From NCBI GenBank assembly GCA_016871135.1, contig VFZQ01000068.1:1-12579 (forward strand): a DNA stretch of 12,579 nt, written 5' to 3'. A model generated the notes under the pieces. That model was not told the origin of the DNA and did no database searches. It was given only the letters and a program-made list of their open reading frames with translations. This DNA is from Acidobacteriota bacterium (GTDB taxonomy: Bacteria > Acidobacteriota > Terriglobia > Bryobacterales > Bryobacteraceae). Shown here piece by piece: positions 1-6,704 of this stretch. Numbering within the stretch: position 1 is the first letter of the stretch; the number at the start of each line of letters is the position of its first letter. A program made the position numbers and the translations under genes.

Positions 1-359
1 ATGGCTTCGGCGATCATGGCCGCGATCTTCTCGGCGGCCGGCTTGCCGGCGAGCGACGCCCACAGGCGCTTCATGCGTTCGATGCCCCAGAACAGGTTCA
101 CCGCTGTCGGCCGCGTCGCGGCGAGCGTGGCGCAGATCGTTTCGAAATCGGCATCGGGATTGGGCGACTTCTGCACCCCGATCGCAACGCCCATCGCCGC
201 GGCTACGCCGATGGCGGGCGCGCCGCGGATGATCATCCCCTTGATGGCATCGGCAACCTGCAAATAATCGGTGCACGTCACGAATTTCGTTTCGCGCGGC
301 AGGCGCGTCTGGTCGATCATAACGACTCCTTGCGGAGTCCACTCAATGGTTTCCACCAT
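1..359 (-). CDS. mtnA: S-methyl-5-thioribose-1-phosphate isomerase, N-terminal part (runs off the left edge)
   Basis: MtnA converts methylthioribose-1-phosphate to methylthioribulose-1-phosphate in the cytoplasmic methionine salvage pathway, which recycles the methylthioadenosine released by polyamine synthesis. About 119 codons are visible, roughly a third of the usual 340-360 residues. The family pattern is clear: an N-terminal IEW strand (residues 5-7), IDQTRLP (15-21), RGAPAIG (45-51) and RPTAVNLFWGIERM (83-96). The catalytic Cys and Asp of the family lie beyond the window and cannot be checked. I chose the ATG at 357-359 because the IEW strand is conserved in MtnA. A later ATG at 318-320 has a far better Shine-Dalgarno (AAGGAG, 5 nt away) but would remove that strand. 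The chosen start lies 2 nt after the stop of the CPBP protease gene, so translation is probably coupled. The family assignment is firm; only the start is open. Confidence 0.93.
   Translation of the reverse strand, partial: MVETIEWTPQGVVMIDQTRLPRETKFVTCTDYLQVADAIKGMIIRGAPAIGVAAAMGVAIGVQKSPNPDADFETICATLAATRPTAVNLFWGIERMKRLWASLAGKPAAEKIAAMIAEA
324..339 (-). promoter_or_regulatory. GNRA-loop hairpin covering an internal Shine-Dalgarno in mtnA
   Basis: On the mRNA this reads GACTCC-GCAA-GGAGTC, a perfect 6-bp stem closed by a GCAA (GNRA-type) tetraloop. The 3' arm contains the GGAG of the strong AAGGAG site that precedes the internal ATG at 318-320. If the hairpin folds, it would hide that internal site and favour initiation at 359. 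The fold is seen in the sequence; any regulatory effect is inference and it could be coincidental. Confidence 0.35.
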
Positions 360-361
360 GG

Positions 362-1060
362 TTAGAGTTGCGTGTCCTTTGTCGTAATGAAGTAGGCGGC
401 GAACATCATGAGATTGTACGCGGCGTGAGTGAGTGTCGAGGCCATCGTCGAACCGGAGCGCAGCCGGATCATGCCGAACGCCACGCTGACGAATACCAAT
501 AGAAGAATGTGCTGCCAGCTCCAGGAGTATTGGGGTCCGTGGATCAGCGCGAACGGCACAGAGGTCAATGCCAGCGCGCCCGCGACGCCGAGGCCGCGCA
601 TCGCGACAGGCAGGAGAATTCCTCGGAACAGCATCTCTTCGACCAGCGGGCCGATCGTAATGCCGAAGGCGATGAGCATCGGCCGCGCGACGGGATCCGA
701 GAGCATCTGCCGCAGGAGGTTGACGTCGATGTCCTTGGCGCGCAGCAGCGGCGCCAACAGGCCGACCGCGAGCATAATGGCAGGGCCAAGCGCGAGATAG
801 CCAAGCGTTCCCGACGACGGCCACTGCATTTGCATTTCGCGCCACGCCGACATGCCCTTCGTTCGGAACAACAGCCACACGCCGATCAGCCAGCAGGTGT
901 AGGAGATGATCTGGCTTGGCACCACGAAGTGCTTTGGATCCGGCTTTCCGCCGGTAATCACATAACCAACCACGATCGCGCCCATCGTGCCGATAAACAG
1001 ACTCGGGCCCATGATGCCGACCGAAATGGCCGCTTCTCGCCAGCCCCAGGTGGTGTTCAC
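362..1060 (-). CDS. CPBP family intramembrane glutamic endopeptidase (CAAX protease/Abi-like)
   Basis: This 232-residue membrane protein has the full motif set of the CPBP family: EExxxR (E141, E142, R146) in the stretch VEEMLFRGILLP, FxxxH (F170, H174) and HxxxN (H212, N216) near the C-terminus. These form the intramembrane active site of Rce1-type glutamic proteases. About six to seven hydrophobic segments can be seen, including residues 10-36, 50-66, 86-106, 128-150 and 184-200. Bacterial members act on unknown substrates in bacteriocin self-immunity, protein processing or membrane signalling, and nothing here identifies the substrate. The start is GTG at 1058-1060, overlapping the upstream stop as GTGA (4 nt), which supports it by coupling. 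The stop lies 2 nt before the mtnA start. Confidence 0.9.
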   Translation of the reverse strand: MNTTWGWREAAISVGIMGPSLFIGTMGAIVVGYVITGGKPDPKHFVVPSQIISYTCWLIGVWLLFRTKGMSAWREMQMQWPSSGTLGYLALGPAIMLAVGLLAPLLRAKDIDVNLLRQMLSDPVARPMLIAFGITIGPLVEEMLFRGILLPVAMRGLGVAGALALTSVPFALIHGPQYSWSWQHILLLVFVSVAFGMIRLRSGSTMASTLTHAAYNLMMFAAYFITTKDTQL

Positions 1061-2019
1061 TGGCCGTCCTTGGCGACAAGCATTGCGGCGAGCAACGGAA
1101 TCATAATCTCATGATGCCCCGTCAGCGCGTAGCCTTGCCCGCCCGCGTTGGCGTGCGGGCGCTTGACGACGTTAACGCTGGGCCGGTAGTGCTGAATGAA
1201 ATCGAAGTTGACCGTCGTGAAACTACGCAGCGAGTGGCCGAGGTTGCGAACTACCGACACCGCTTTCAAGAACACTTCTGGCATCACGACCGCGGAGCCG
1301 ACGTTGACGTAAACACCGCCGTCGTCGAGGCCGCGCACCATTTCACAGAGCAGACGAAAATCGCGATGCGAAGCCGCGCCGATCGATGCGCCGTCGACGG
1401 CGGGGTGGGTGTGCGGTGTGTCGGTGCCGATGGCCACGTGCACCGTTACCGGGATTTTTCGCGCATACGCGCCGCAGAGCAGACTCGCGGGCGCGAAGCG
1501 CGGATCAGCCTTTTCGGTGATGCGCGCGCAGACGGCCTCGCCCATGCCGGTGTCGGCGGCGATCGATCCGCGGATGGCCTCGTTCAAGTCGCGGCCCGTT
1601 TCTTCGGCCGAGCCGAAACTGCCGTCGGGCAACACGGCTTCGACGTCCTCGCTCGAGTGCCCGGCGACCGCGATTTCGTAGTCGTGAATCGACGCCGAGC
1701 CGTTCATCGAAAGGCCGGTGAGATAGCCGCGGTCGGCGAGATCGAGCAGCATCGGTGCGAGGCCGACCTTGATGACGTGCCCGCCGATGCCCCAGAGAAT
1801 CGCTCGCCGCTTTGTTTTTGCGGCGTGGAGTTTTTCGGCCACGGCGCGCAGCGTATCGGCCGCGAGGATTTTCGGCAGGCTGTCGATGAAGGCGTTCATC
1901 GACGCGTCGTTCGAAAGAGGCTTTGCGAACAGATCGGGTGTGACCTTGCCGCCACGGCCATGCAGCGAGACAGTTCGCAGGTTGGCGAAGTCCATCGGCT
2001 TGATGTTGTAGATGCTCAT
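1057..2019 (-). CDS. Conserved protein of unknown function, possibly deoxyhypusine synthase-like fold
   Basis: I recognise this 320-residue soluble protein as a conserved bacterial family without a known function. Its most constrained-looking blocks are GGHVIKVGLAP near residues 78-90, SMNGSASIHDYEIAVAG near 101-118, the HPAVDGASIGAASHRDFRLL region near 203-222, YVNVGSAVVMPEVFLKA near 234-250, FDFIQHYRP near 272-280 and GHHEIMIPLLAAML near 301-315. The many Gly, His and Asp residues inside these blocks suggest an enzyme. The order of a Gly-rich N-terminal block, an NG...IHD block, an IPV strand and a Gly-rich C-terminal block recalls the NAD-binding deoxyhypusine synthase fold, but the catalytic-lysine block of true DHS is not evident, so this is a weak inference. 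There is no signal peptide or membrane segment. The ATG start overlaps the uvrA stop (ATGA), and the stop overlaps the next start (GTGA). Its place beside mtnA might hint at polyamine or methylthioadenosine chemistry. Confidence 0.85.
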   Translation of the reverse strand: MSIYNIKPMDFANLRTVSLHGRGGKVTPDLFAKPLSNDASMNAFIDSLPKILAADTLRAVAEKLHAAKTKRRAILWGIGGHVIKVGLAPMLLDLADRGYLTGLSMNGSASIHDYEIAVAGHSSEDVEAVLPDGSFGSAEETGRDLNEAIRGSIAADTGMGEAVCARITEKADPRFAPASLLCGAYARKIPVTVHVAIGTDTPHTHPAVDGASIGAASHRDFRLLCEMVRGLDDGGVYVNVGSAVVMPEVFLKAVSVVRNLGHSLRSFTTVNFDFIQHYRPSVNVVKRPHANAGGQGYALTGHHEIMIPLLAAMLVAKDGQ

Positions 2020-4760
2020 AGGTATTTTGCCAGCGCTTGCCCGGTGTGGCTCTTGCGCACTTTCGCAACTTGTTCGGGCGTTCCGGCGGCCACGATCGAT
2101 CCGCCTTTTTCGCCACCCTCCGGCCCAAGATCGATGATCCAGTCGGCCGATTTGATGACGTCGAGATGATGTTCGATCACGATCACGGTGTTGCCCAGGT
2201 CGACCAGTTTTTTGATCACGTCGAGCAGGCGCTTCACGTCTTCGAAATGTAGCCCCGTCGTCGGTTCGTCGAGAATGTACAGCGTCTTCCCGGTCTGCCG
2301 CCGCGAGAGCTCCTTGGCCAGCTTAATACGCTGCGCCTCGCCTCCGGAGAGCGTCGTCGAGGATTGTCCGAGATGGATGTAGCCGAGGCCCACGTCGACC
2401 AGCGTTTGCAGCTTCTGCTGCAACTGCGGCACGTTCTCGAGAATCGCGAGCGCCTGCTCGACGGTCGCTTCGAGCACGTCGGCGATCGAATGTCCCTTGT
2501 ATTTCACGGCAAGCGTTTCGACGTTGTAGCGGCGGCCGCGGCAGACGTCGCAGGTCACATAAACATCGGGCAGGAAATTCATCTCTATGCGTTTGAGGCC
2601 GTCGCCCTGGCACGCTTCGCAACGGCCGCCCTTGACGTTAAAGCTGAAGCGGCCGGCTTTGTAGCCGCGCTCGCGCGCTTCGGGCAGCATCGCGAATAAA
2701 TCACGCACGGGTGAAAACGTTCCGGTGTAGGTCGCGGGGTTCGAGCGCGGCGTTCGCCCGATCGGCGATTGATCGATCTCGATGACTTTGTCGATGAGGT
2801 CGATGCCCTTGATGCGGCGGTGCGCGCCGGCTTCGGCGCGTGCGCCGTAAAGCGATCCGGCCAGCGACCGGTAAAGGATATCGTTGATCAGCGTCGATTT
2901 ACCGCTGCCGCTGACGCCCGTGACGACGGTTAACGTGCCGAGCGGAAACGCGACGTCGATGTCGCGCAAGTTGTGTTCTGTCGCACCTTCCACCACCAAA
3001 TGCTTGCCCGAACCGGGCCGTCGCGCGGCGGGCACTTCGATGCGGCGTTTGCCCGATAGATATTGGCCGGTGAGCGAGTCTTTCGCCTTCGTGATTTGCT
3101 TGGGCAGACCAGCGGCGACGAGGTGTCCGCCGAGGCGTCCGGCGCCGGGGCCGAGATCGATGACGTAGTCGGCGCGCTGGATCGTGTCTTCGTCGTGTTC
3201 AACGACGAGCACGGTGTTGCCAAGGTCGCGCAGCTTGCAAAGCGTGTCGAGTAAGCGATCGTTGTCGCGCGGGTGCAGGCCGATCGACGGCTCATCGAGC
3301 ACGTACAAAACACCGCGCAGCTTCGAACCAATTTGCGTGGCGAGGCGGATGCGCTGCGCTTCGCCGCCGGAGAGTGTGGCGGCCGAACGATGAAGGCTCA
3401 AGTAGTCGAGTCCGACGGCGAGCAGGAACTCGAGGCGGTGTTCGATCTCCTCGCGGATGCGGCCGGCGATGATCTCCTCGCGCTCGGTGAATGTCCAAGA
3501 CTTCGCCGATTCCAGCGCGCGCGTGAGAGAGAGTTTGGTGAACTCGGCGATCGAAACATTCTTTACGCGTACAGCGAGCGAAGTGTTTTTCAAGCGAAGG
3601 CCGTCGCAGCTTGGGCATGTCGTCGGGGACATGTAGCCCATGAAGTAATCGGCCGCGCCGGTGGGGCCGTCGCGATACATCGTGTCGAGGATTTTGACGA
3701 TGCCCGGAAACGTCCCTTCGCCTTCGAGAAGGATCTTCTGCTGCGGCTTCGGCAACGATTCGAACGGCTTGTCGATTTTGATTTTGAAACGCTTCGCCGC
3801 CTCTTCGACGCGCGCCGACATGACGCTCGATGATCCGCCCGGGCCAAGGCCGCCGTCGAAGAGCGGCTTTGATGGATCGACGATGAATTTGTCGGGATCG
3901 AACGACCAATTGCTGCCGAGACCGTGGCACGCCTCGCACGCTCCGAATGGCGAGTTGAAGCTGAAGCTGCGGGGTTCGGGCTGTGGCACCGAAGAGCCGC
4001 ACTCCGGGCACGCGAGATGTTTCGAAAAAAGCCGCTCCTCGCCGTTAACGACCGCGACGAGCACCAGGCCTGCGGCGAGTTTCATCGCGGTGTCGATACT
4101 GGCTTCCAGGCGCTTTTCGATGCCGGGCTTGACGAGCAAGCGATCGACGACAACCTCGATCGTGTGATTGCGGCGCTTGTCGAGCGGAATGTCTTCGTCA
4201 AGCGACCGTAGTTCGCCATCGATGCGCGCGCGCACGAAGCCCTGGCGTAGATACTTTTCGAGGTCCTTCTTGTACTCGCCCTTGCGCCCGCGCACGACGG
4301 GCGCGAGGATCATCACGCGCTCATCCTGCCGTAGCGTGAGGATTTGATCGAGGATCTGCTGTGTCGATTGCTGCGAGATCGGGATCTGGCAGTTGGGGCA
4401 ATGCGGCACACCGATCGACGAGTACAGCAGACGGAGGTAGTCGTAGATCTCGGTGACGGTGCCGACGGTGGATCGCGGACTACGGTTCGTCGTCTTCTGC
4501 TCGATCGAAATGGCAGGACTCAGGCCGTCGATGGAGTCGACTTCGGGCCGCTCCATCTGATCGAGGAACTGCCGTGCGTACGGCGAGAGCGTTTCGACGT
4601 ACCGGCGCTGGCCTTCCGCGTAGATGGTGTCGAACGCTAGCGACGACTTCCCCGAACCCGAAAGCCCGGTAATCACCGTCAGCGTGTTGCGCGGAATTTC
4701 GACGCTGACGTTTTGCAGATTGTGTTGGCGCGCGCCGTTGACGGAAATCTTTTCGAGCAT
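2016..4760 (-). CDS. uvrA: UvrABC excinuclease subunit A (DNA-damage recognition ATPase)
   Basis: UvrA dimerises, scans DNA for bulky lesions and loads UvrB in nucleotide excision repair. The 914-residue product has the complete layout: Walker A GLSGSGKSS (32-40), the conserved LSPAISIEQK stretch with its TVGT block near 80-105, a zinc module with CPEC and CEAC (about 252-280), the first ABC signature LSGGEAQRIRLA with LDEPSIGLH (about 460-500), the second Walker A GVSGSGKSTL (about 612), a second zinc module with CEAC and CDVC (about 715-743), and the second signature LSGGEAQRIKLA with LDEPTTGLH (about 803-840). No key residue is missing. An upstream in-frame ATG at 4904 would add 48 residues, but these lie inside the preceding gene and match nothing in UvrA. 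The ATG at 4760 gives the canonical MLEKISVNGARQHNL start, 2 nt after the upstream stop. No LexA-type box was found. Confidence 0.97.
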   Translation of the reverse strand: MLEKISVNGARQHNLQNVSVEIPRNTLTVITGLSGSGKSSLAFDTIYAEGQRRYVETLSPYARQFLDQMERPEVDSIDGLSPAISIEQKTTNRSPRSTVGTVTEIYDYLRLLYSSIGVPHCPNCQIPISQQSTQQILDQILTLRQDERVMILAPVVRGRKGEYKKDLEKYLRQGFVRARIDGELRSLDEDIPLDKRRNHTIEVVVDRLLVKPGIEKRLEASIDTAMKLAAGLVLVAVVNGEERLFSKHLACPECGSSVPQPEPRSFSFNSPFGACEACHGLGSNWSFDPDKFIVDPSKPLFDGGLGPGGSSSVMSARVEEAAKRFKIKIDKPFESLPKPQQKILLEGEGTFPGIVKILDTMYRDGPTGAADYFMGYMSPTTCPSCDGLRLKNTSLAVRVKNVSIAEFTKLSLTRALESAKSWTFTEREEIIAGRIREEIEHRLEFLLAVGLDYLSLHRSAATLSGGEAQRIRLATQIGSKLRGVLYVLDEPSIGLHPRDNDRLLDTLCKLRDLGNTVLVVEHDEDTIQRADYVIDLGPGAGRLGGHLVAAGLPKQITKAKDSLTGQYLSGKRRIEVPAARRPGSGKHLVVEGATEHNLRDIDVAFPLGTLTVVTGVSGSGKSTLINDILYRSLAGSLYGARAEAGAHRRIKGIDLIDKVIEIDQSPIGRTPRSNPATYTGTFSPVRDLFAMLPEARERGYKAGRFSFNVKGGRCEACQGDGLKRIEMNFLPDVYVTCDVCRGRRYNVETLAVKYKGHSIADVLEATVEQALAILENVPQLQQKLQTLVDVGLGYIHLGQSSTTLSGGEAQRIKLAKELSRRQTGKTLYILDEPTTGLHFEDVKRLLDVIKKLVDLGNTVIVIEHHLDVIKSADWIIDLGPEGGEKGGSIVAAGTPEQVAKVRKSHTGQALAKYL

Positions 4761-4762
4761 GT

Positions 4763-5038
4763 CTAGGCTTGCGGGTCTTTCTTGGATCTGCCGGGTACGT
4801 ATTCCTTCGCGGATTCGAGTTTCGCGCGCAGCCAGGCGAGAAGGCGTTTGGCGGGCGGGTAGTAGTCGCCGAGAATCATGAGGCCGGGTATGATGAACGG
4901 CCATTGCGGCATGACGGGAATCAGCAGGCCGATGATGCCGACGATGAGCAGACCCACGCCGCTGGCGATGCGGACATACTTCCGCCAGCCGCCCGGAGGC
5001 GGGGTCTCTATGGACGGAACGGGGGTGTCGGTCGGCAC
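4763..5038 (-). CDS. Small PGPGW-like transmembrane protein
   Basis: This 91-residue protein has a Pro-rich N-terminus (residues 1-17), a GGWRKYVRI entry, then two hydrophobic stretches (about 24-42 and 46-57) joined by the short turn PVMPQWP, and a basic amphipathic tail (KRLLAWLRAKLESAKEY). That hairpin of two membrane segments around a Pro-rich turn followed by a basic helix is the pattern of the PGPGW family of putative inner-membrane proteins, whose function is unknown. The assignment is by pattern and fairly weak. The start is a GTG at 5036-5038, the only in-frame start before the first membrane segment, and it lacks a clear Shine-Dalgarno. The gene lies 30 nt after the dehydrogenase stop, in the same frame, and ends 2 nt before uvrA, so it looks co-transcribed with both. 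Confidence 0.75.
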   Translation of the reverse strand: MPTDTPVPSIETPPPGGWRKYVRIASGVGLLIVGIIGLLIPVMPQWPFIIPGLMILGDYYPPAKRLLAWLRAKLESAKEYVPGRSKKDPQA

Positions 5039-5068
5039 GGCGGGATCATAGCTATTTTCGCACGGTGG

Positions 5069-6037
5069 CTAGTAGCCGCTCTTCTTGTCGACAAGGTTTA
5101 GCAACGGTTCGCCATGCGTGTAACGGCGGACGTTTTCAAGGAAGAATTGCAGGGCTTCGTCGGTCCAGGTGGCGGTGTGATCGGCGCAGTGGGGCGATAG
5201 CAGTACGTTCTCCATTGTCCAGAACGGATGACCGGCGGGCAGCGGCTCGACGTCGAACACGTCAAGCCCAGCGCCGCGGATCCAACCTTCCTGCAGTGCC
5301 TTGATCAGTGCGGACTCAACGATCACCGGTCCGCGGCCGACGTTCATGATGACCGATGTCGGCTTCATCGCGCGGAGTTCGGCTTCGCCGATCAGTCCGC
5401 GCGATTCGGGGGTGAGCGGCGCGGCGGCGAGGAGGTAGTCGACGCCGGCGACCATTTCGGCGCGCTGGGCGATCGTGAACGACTTTTCGACGATGGGGTC
5501 GTCGTCGGACAGCGTGGGCCGCCGGCGCAATGCGTGGATCTTCATACCAAGCGCATGCGCGCGCACGGCGGCGGCGCGGCCGATCTCGCCGTAGCCGACG
5601 ACGCCGAGCGTCTTGCCGTGCACCATCTCGACATCGAACTGCTCCCACTTGGCCGCCATCTGATTGCGCTGCATTCGGCGCAGATCCTTGGCGAAGTGGA
5701 AAATCGACGCGATGACGAACTCGCCGAGCGATTCCTTGAAGACGCCGCGCGAGTTGGTCATCGGCACGGTGCTGTCGGCGAGGGCGGGGAAGAGGATGCT
5801 CTCCAGTCCGGCCGACAGGCTATGAACCCATTGCACGCGCGGCGCGATGTTCCATACGTCTTTCAGAGGGATGCCTGGCGTCATGCAATAGACGATCACG
5901 TCGGCGCTCTCGGCGAGGGGCGCGAGTGTGTCGAGCGTGTTGCCTATGACGTAACGTGTATCGGCGGGCAGTTCGGAGAGCCATTTCAAATACGGCGCAT
6001 CCGGTTTGGAGACCACGAGCATTGTTGGAGCGGACAT
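5069..6037 (-). CDS. D-2-hydroxyacid dehydrogenase (NAD(P)-dependent)
   Basis: This 322-residue cytoplasmic enzyme belongs to the D-isomer-specific 2-hydroxyacid dehydrogenases, which interconvert 2-keto acids and D-2-hydroxy acids. Visible features are the nucleotide-binding loop GYGEIG (148-153) and the catalytic triad Arg235 in NVGRGP, Glu264 in LDVFDVEP and His283 in LSPHCADH. The second Rossmann strand ends in IHALRRRP (Arg171-173), where NAD-specific members usually carry Asp, so NADP(H) preference is likely. The substrate cannot be told; glyoxylate/hydroxypyruvate-type reduction is one possibility. The reading frame opens at a TTG (6046), but the ATG at 6035-6037 has a GGAAACG ribosome site and is preferred. 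It is the first gene of the minus-strand run and diverges from the zinc-ribbon gene across only 40 nt. Confidence 0.93.
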   Translation of the reverse strand: MSAPTMLVVSKPDAPYLKWLSELPADTRYVIGNTLDTLAPLAESADVIVYCMTPGIPLKDVWNIAPRVQWVHSLSAGLESILFPALADSTVPMTNSRGVFKESLGEFVIASIFHFAKDLRRMQRNQMAAKWEQFDVEMVHGKTLGVVGYGEIGRAAAVRAHALGMKIHALRRRPTLSDDDPIVEKSFTIAQRAEMVAGVDYLLAAAPLTPESRGLIGEAELRAMKPTSVIMNVGRGPVIVESALIKALQEGWIRGAGLDVFDVEPLPAGHPFWTMENVLLSPHCADHTATWTDEALQFFLENVRRYTHGEPLLNLVDKKSGY

Positions 6038-6077
6038 CGTTTCCAACGTAGCACGGCGGCTGTGACAAACTGAGTTC
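6038..6077. promoter_or_regulatory. 40-nt divergent intergenic region
   Basis: The dehydrogenase gene and the zinc-ribbon gene start in opposite directions from the two ends of this stretch. At least one promoter for the minus-strand operon must lie here or inside the start of the zinc-ribbon gene. I see no pair of hexamers with proper spacing on either strand. The only clear element is the GGA ribosome site facing the dehydrogenase ATG. Confidence 0.4.
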
Positions 6078-6704
6078 GTGGGTCAAATTTGTACGTGCGG
6101 CGCCAATCCTCCCGACGACGCGCAGTTCTGTCACCGATGCGGGAGGCCGTTGTTCGCCGAGCCGCCTCCAGAGGTGCAGGACACCGCGCCGTCGATTCCG
6201 GCGGTTGAACCGGTTGCGGTGGAAGTCAGCTTCCGCAACTCGAACGCGGTGACGATTTCGTTTCTGACGGCGGCGTGCCTGTTTTTGTTGCTGCCATTCG
6301 CGGCGGTCGGCGGCGGCGTTCCTACAATACTCTTGCTGCTCGGCGCGGGTGGGCTGTTTGCCGCGATCGTGTACGGCCGGCGAACGGGAAATGCGATGAG
6401 CGTTATGTCAGGCGCGCGAATGGGCTGGATGACGGGCGTGTTCTTCAACGCCATCCTCGTGCTGTTTCTCACCGCGGCGGTGCTGGTGTTGGAACAGCAG
6501 GGCGGCGCGATCAAGGCGTGGGAGCAGCAATCCCGCGCGGCGAAAGTTCCGGAAGCGGAGATTCAAGCGGCGCTGCAAGCGCTGCAATCGCCCGCGCAGT
6601 TTATCGTCGGCCTGGCCGTCACCTTCATGCTCTTCACACTTCCGATGATTTTGGGCGGTGCGGTTGCGGCGAAGATGTTGGACCGTGGTTCGAGCGAAGC
6701 TTAA
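6078..6704 (+). CDS. Zinc-ribbon membrane protein of unknown function
   Basis: This 208-residue protein starts with a compact zinc ribbon of the CxC...CxxC type (Cys5, Cys7, Cys18, Cys21; ICTCG then FCHRCG), followed by an acidic Pro-rich linker (about 24-52). It has four predicted membrane segments at about 58-78, 81-100, 115-140 and 176-200. The loop between the third and fourth is rich in Gln, Ala and Glu (about 143-170) and could form a helix. Short zinc ribbons ahead of membrane segments are common in bacterial proteins with unknown roles, so no function is proposed. The GTG at 6078 must be the start or very near it, because the first cysteine of the ribbon is residue 5; a weak TGAG lies just upstream. 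Its 3' end overlaps the convergent transporter gene by 71 nt. Confidence 0.85.
   Translation: MGQICTCGANPPDDAQFCHRCGRPLFAEPPPEVQDTAPSIPAVEPVAVEVSFRNSNAVTISFLTAACLFLLLPFAAVGGGVPTILLLLGAGGLFAAIVYGRRTGNAMSVMSGARMGWMTGVFFNAILVLFLTAAVLVLEQQGGAIKAWEQQSRAAKVPEAEIQAALQALQSPAQFIVGLAVTFMLFTLPMILGGAVAAKMLDRGSSEA

Noticed and set aside
1..267. Plus-strand open frame of 88 codons
   Set aside because: It lies fully antisense to mtnA, whose conserved motifs are on the minus strand; its own translation matches nothing I know.
362..1060. CPBP protease as part of a phage-defence or bacteriocin system
   Set aside because: No toxin, bacteriocin precursor, nuclease or other defence gene lies nearby; the neighbours are housekeeping-type genes.
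1111..2169. Plus-strand open frame of 352 codons
   Set aside because: It is antisense to the unknown operon gene and the end of uvrA. Its Arg/His/Val/Asp-rich translation is typical of an antisense frame in GC-rich DNA.
4761..4904. 48-residue N-terminal extension of UvrA
   Set aside because: The extra residues overlap the upstream gene in another frame and do not resemble any UvrA N-terminus; the ATG at 4760 gives the canonical start.
5039..5068. Dehydrogenase and PGPGW-like genes in the same frame, suggesting a broken fusion
   Set aside because: The dehydrogenase ends at its normal length after the usual C-terminal region, and the small protein is complete on its own, so the shared frame is best read as chance.
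5228..6073. Plus-strand open frame of 281 codons
   Set aside because: It is antisense to the dehydrogenase, which has a complete catalytic triad and nucleotide-binding loop on the minus strand.
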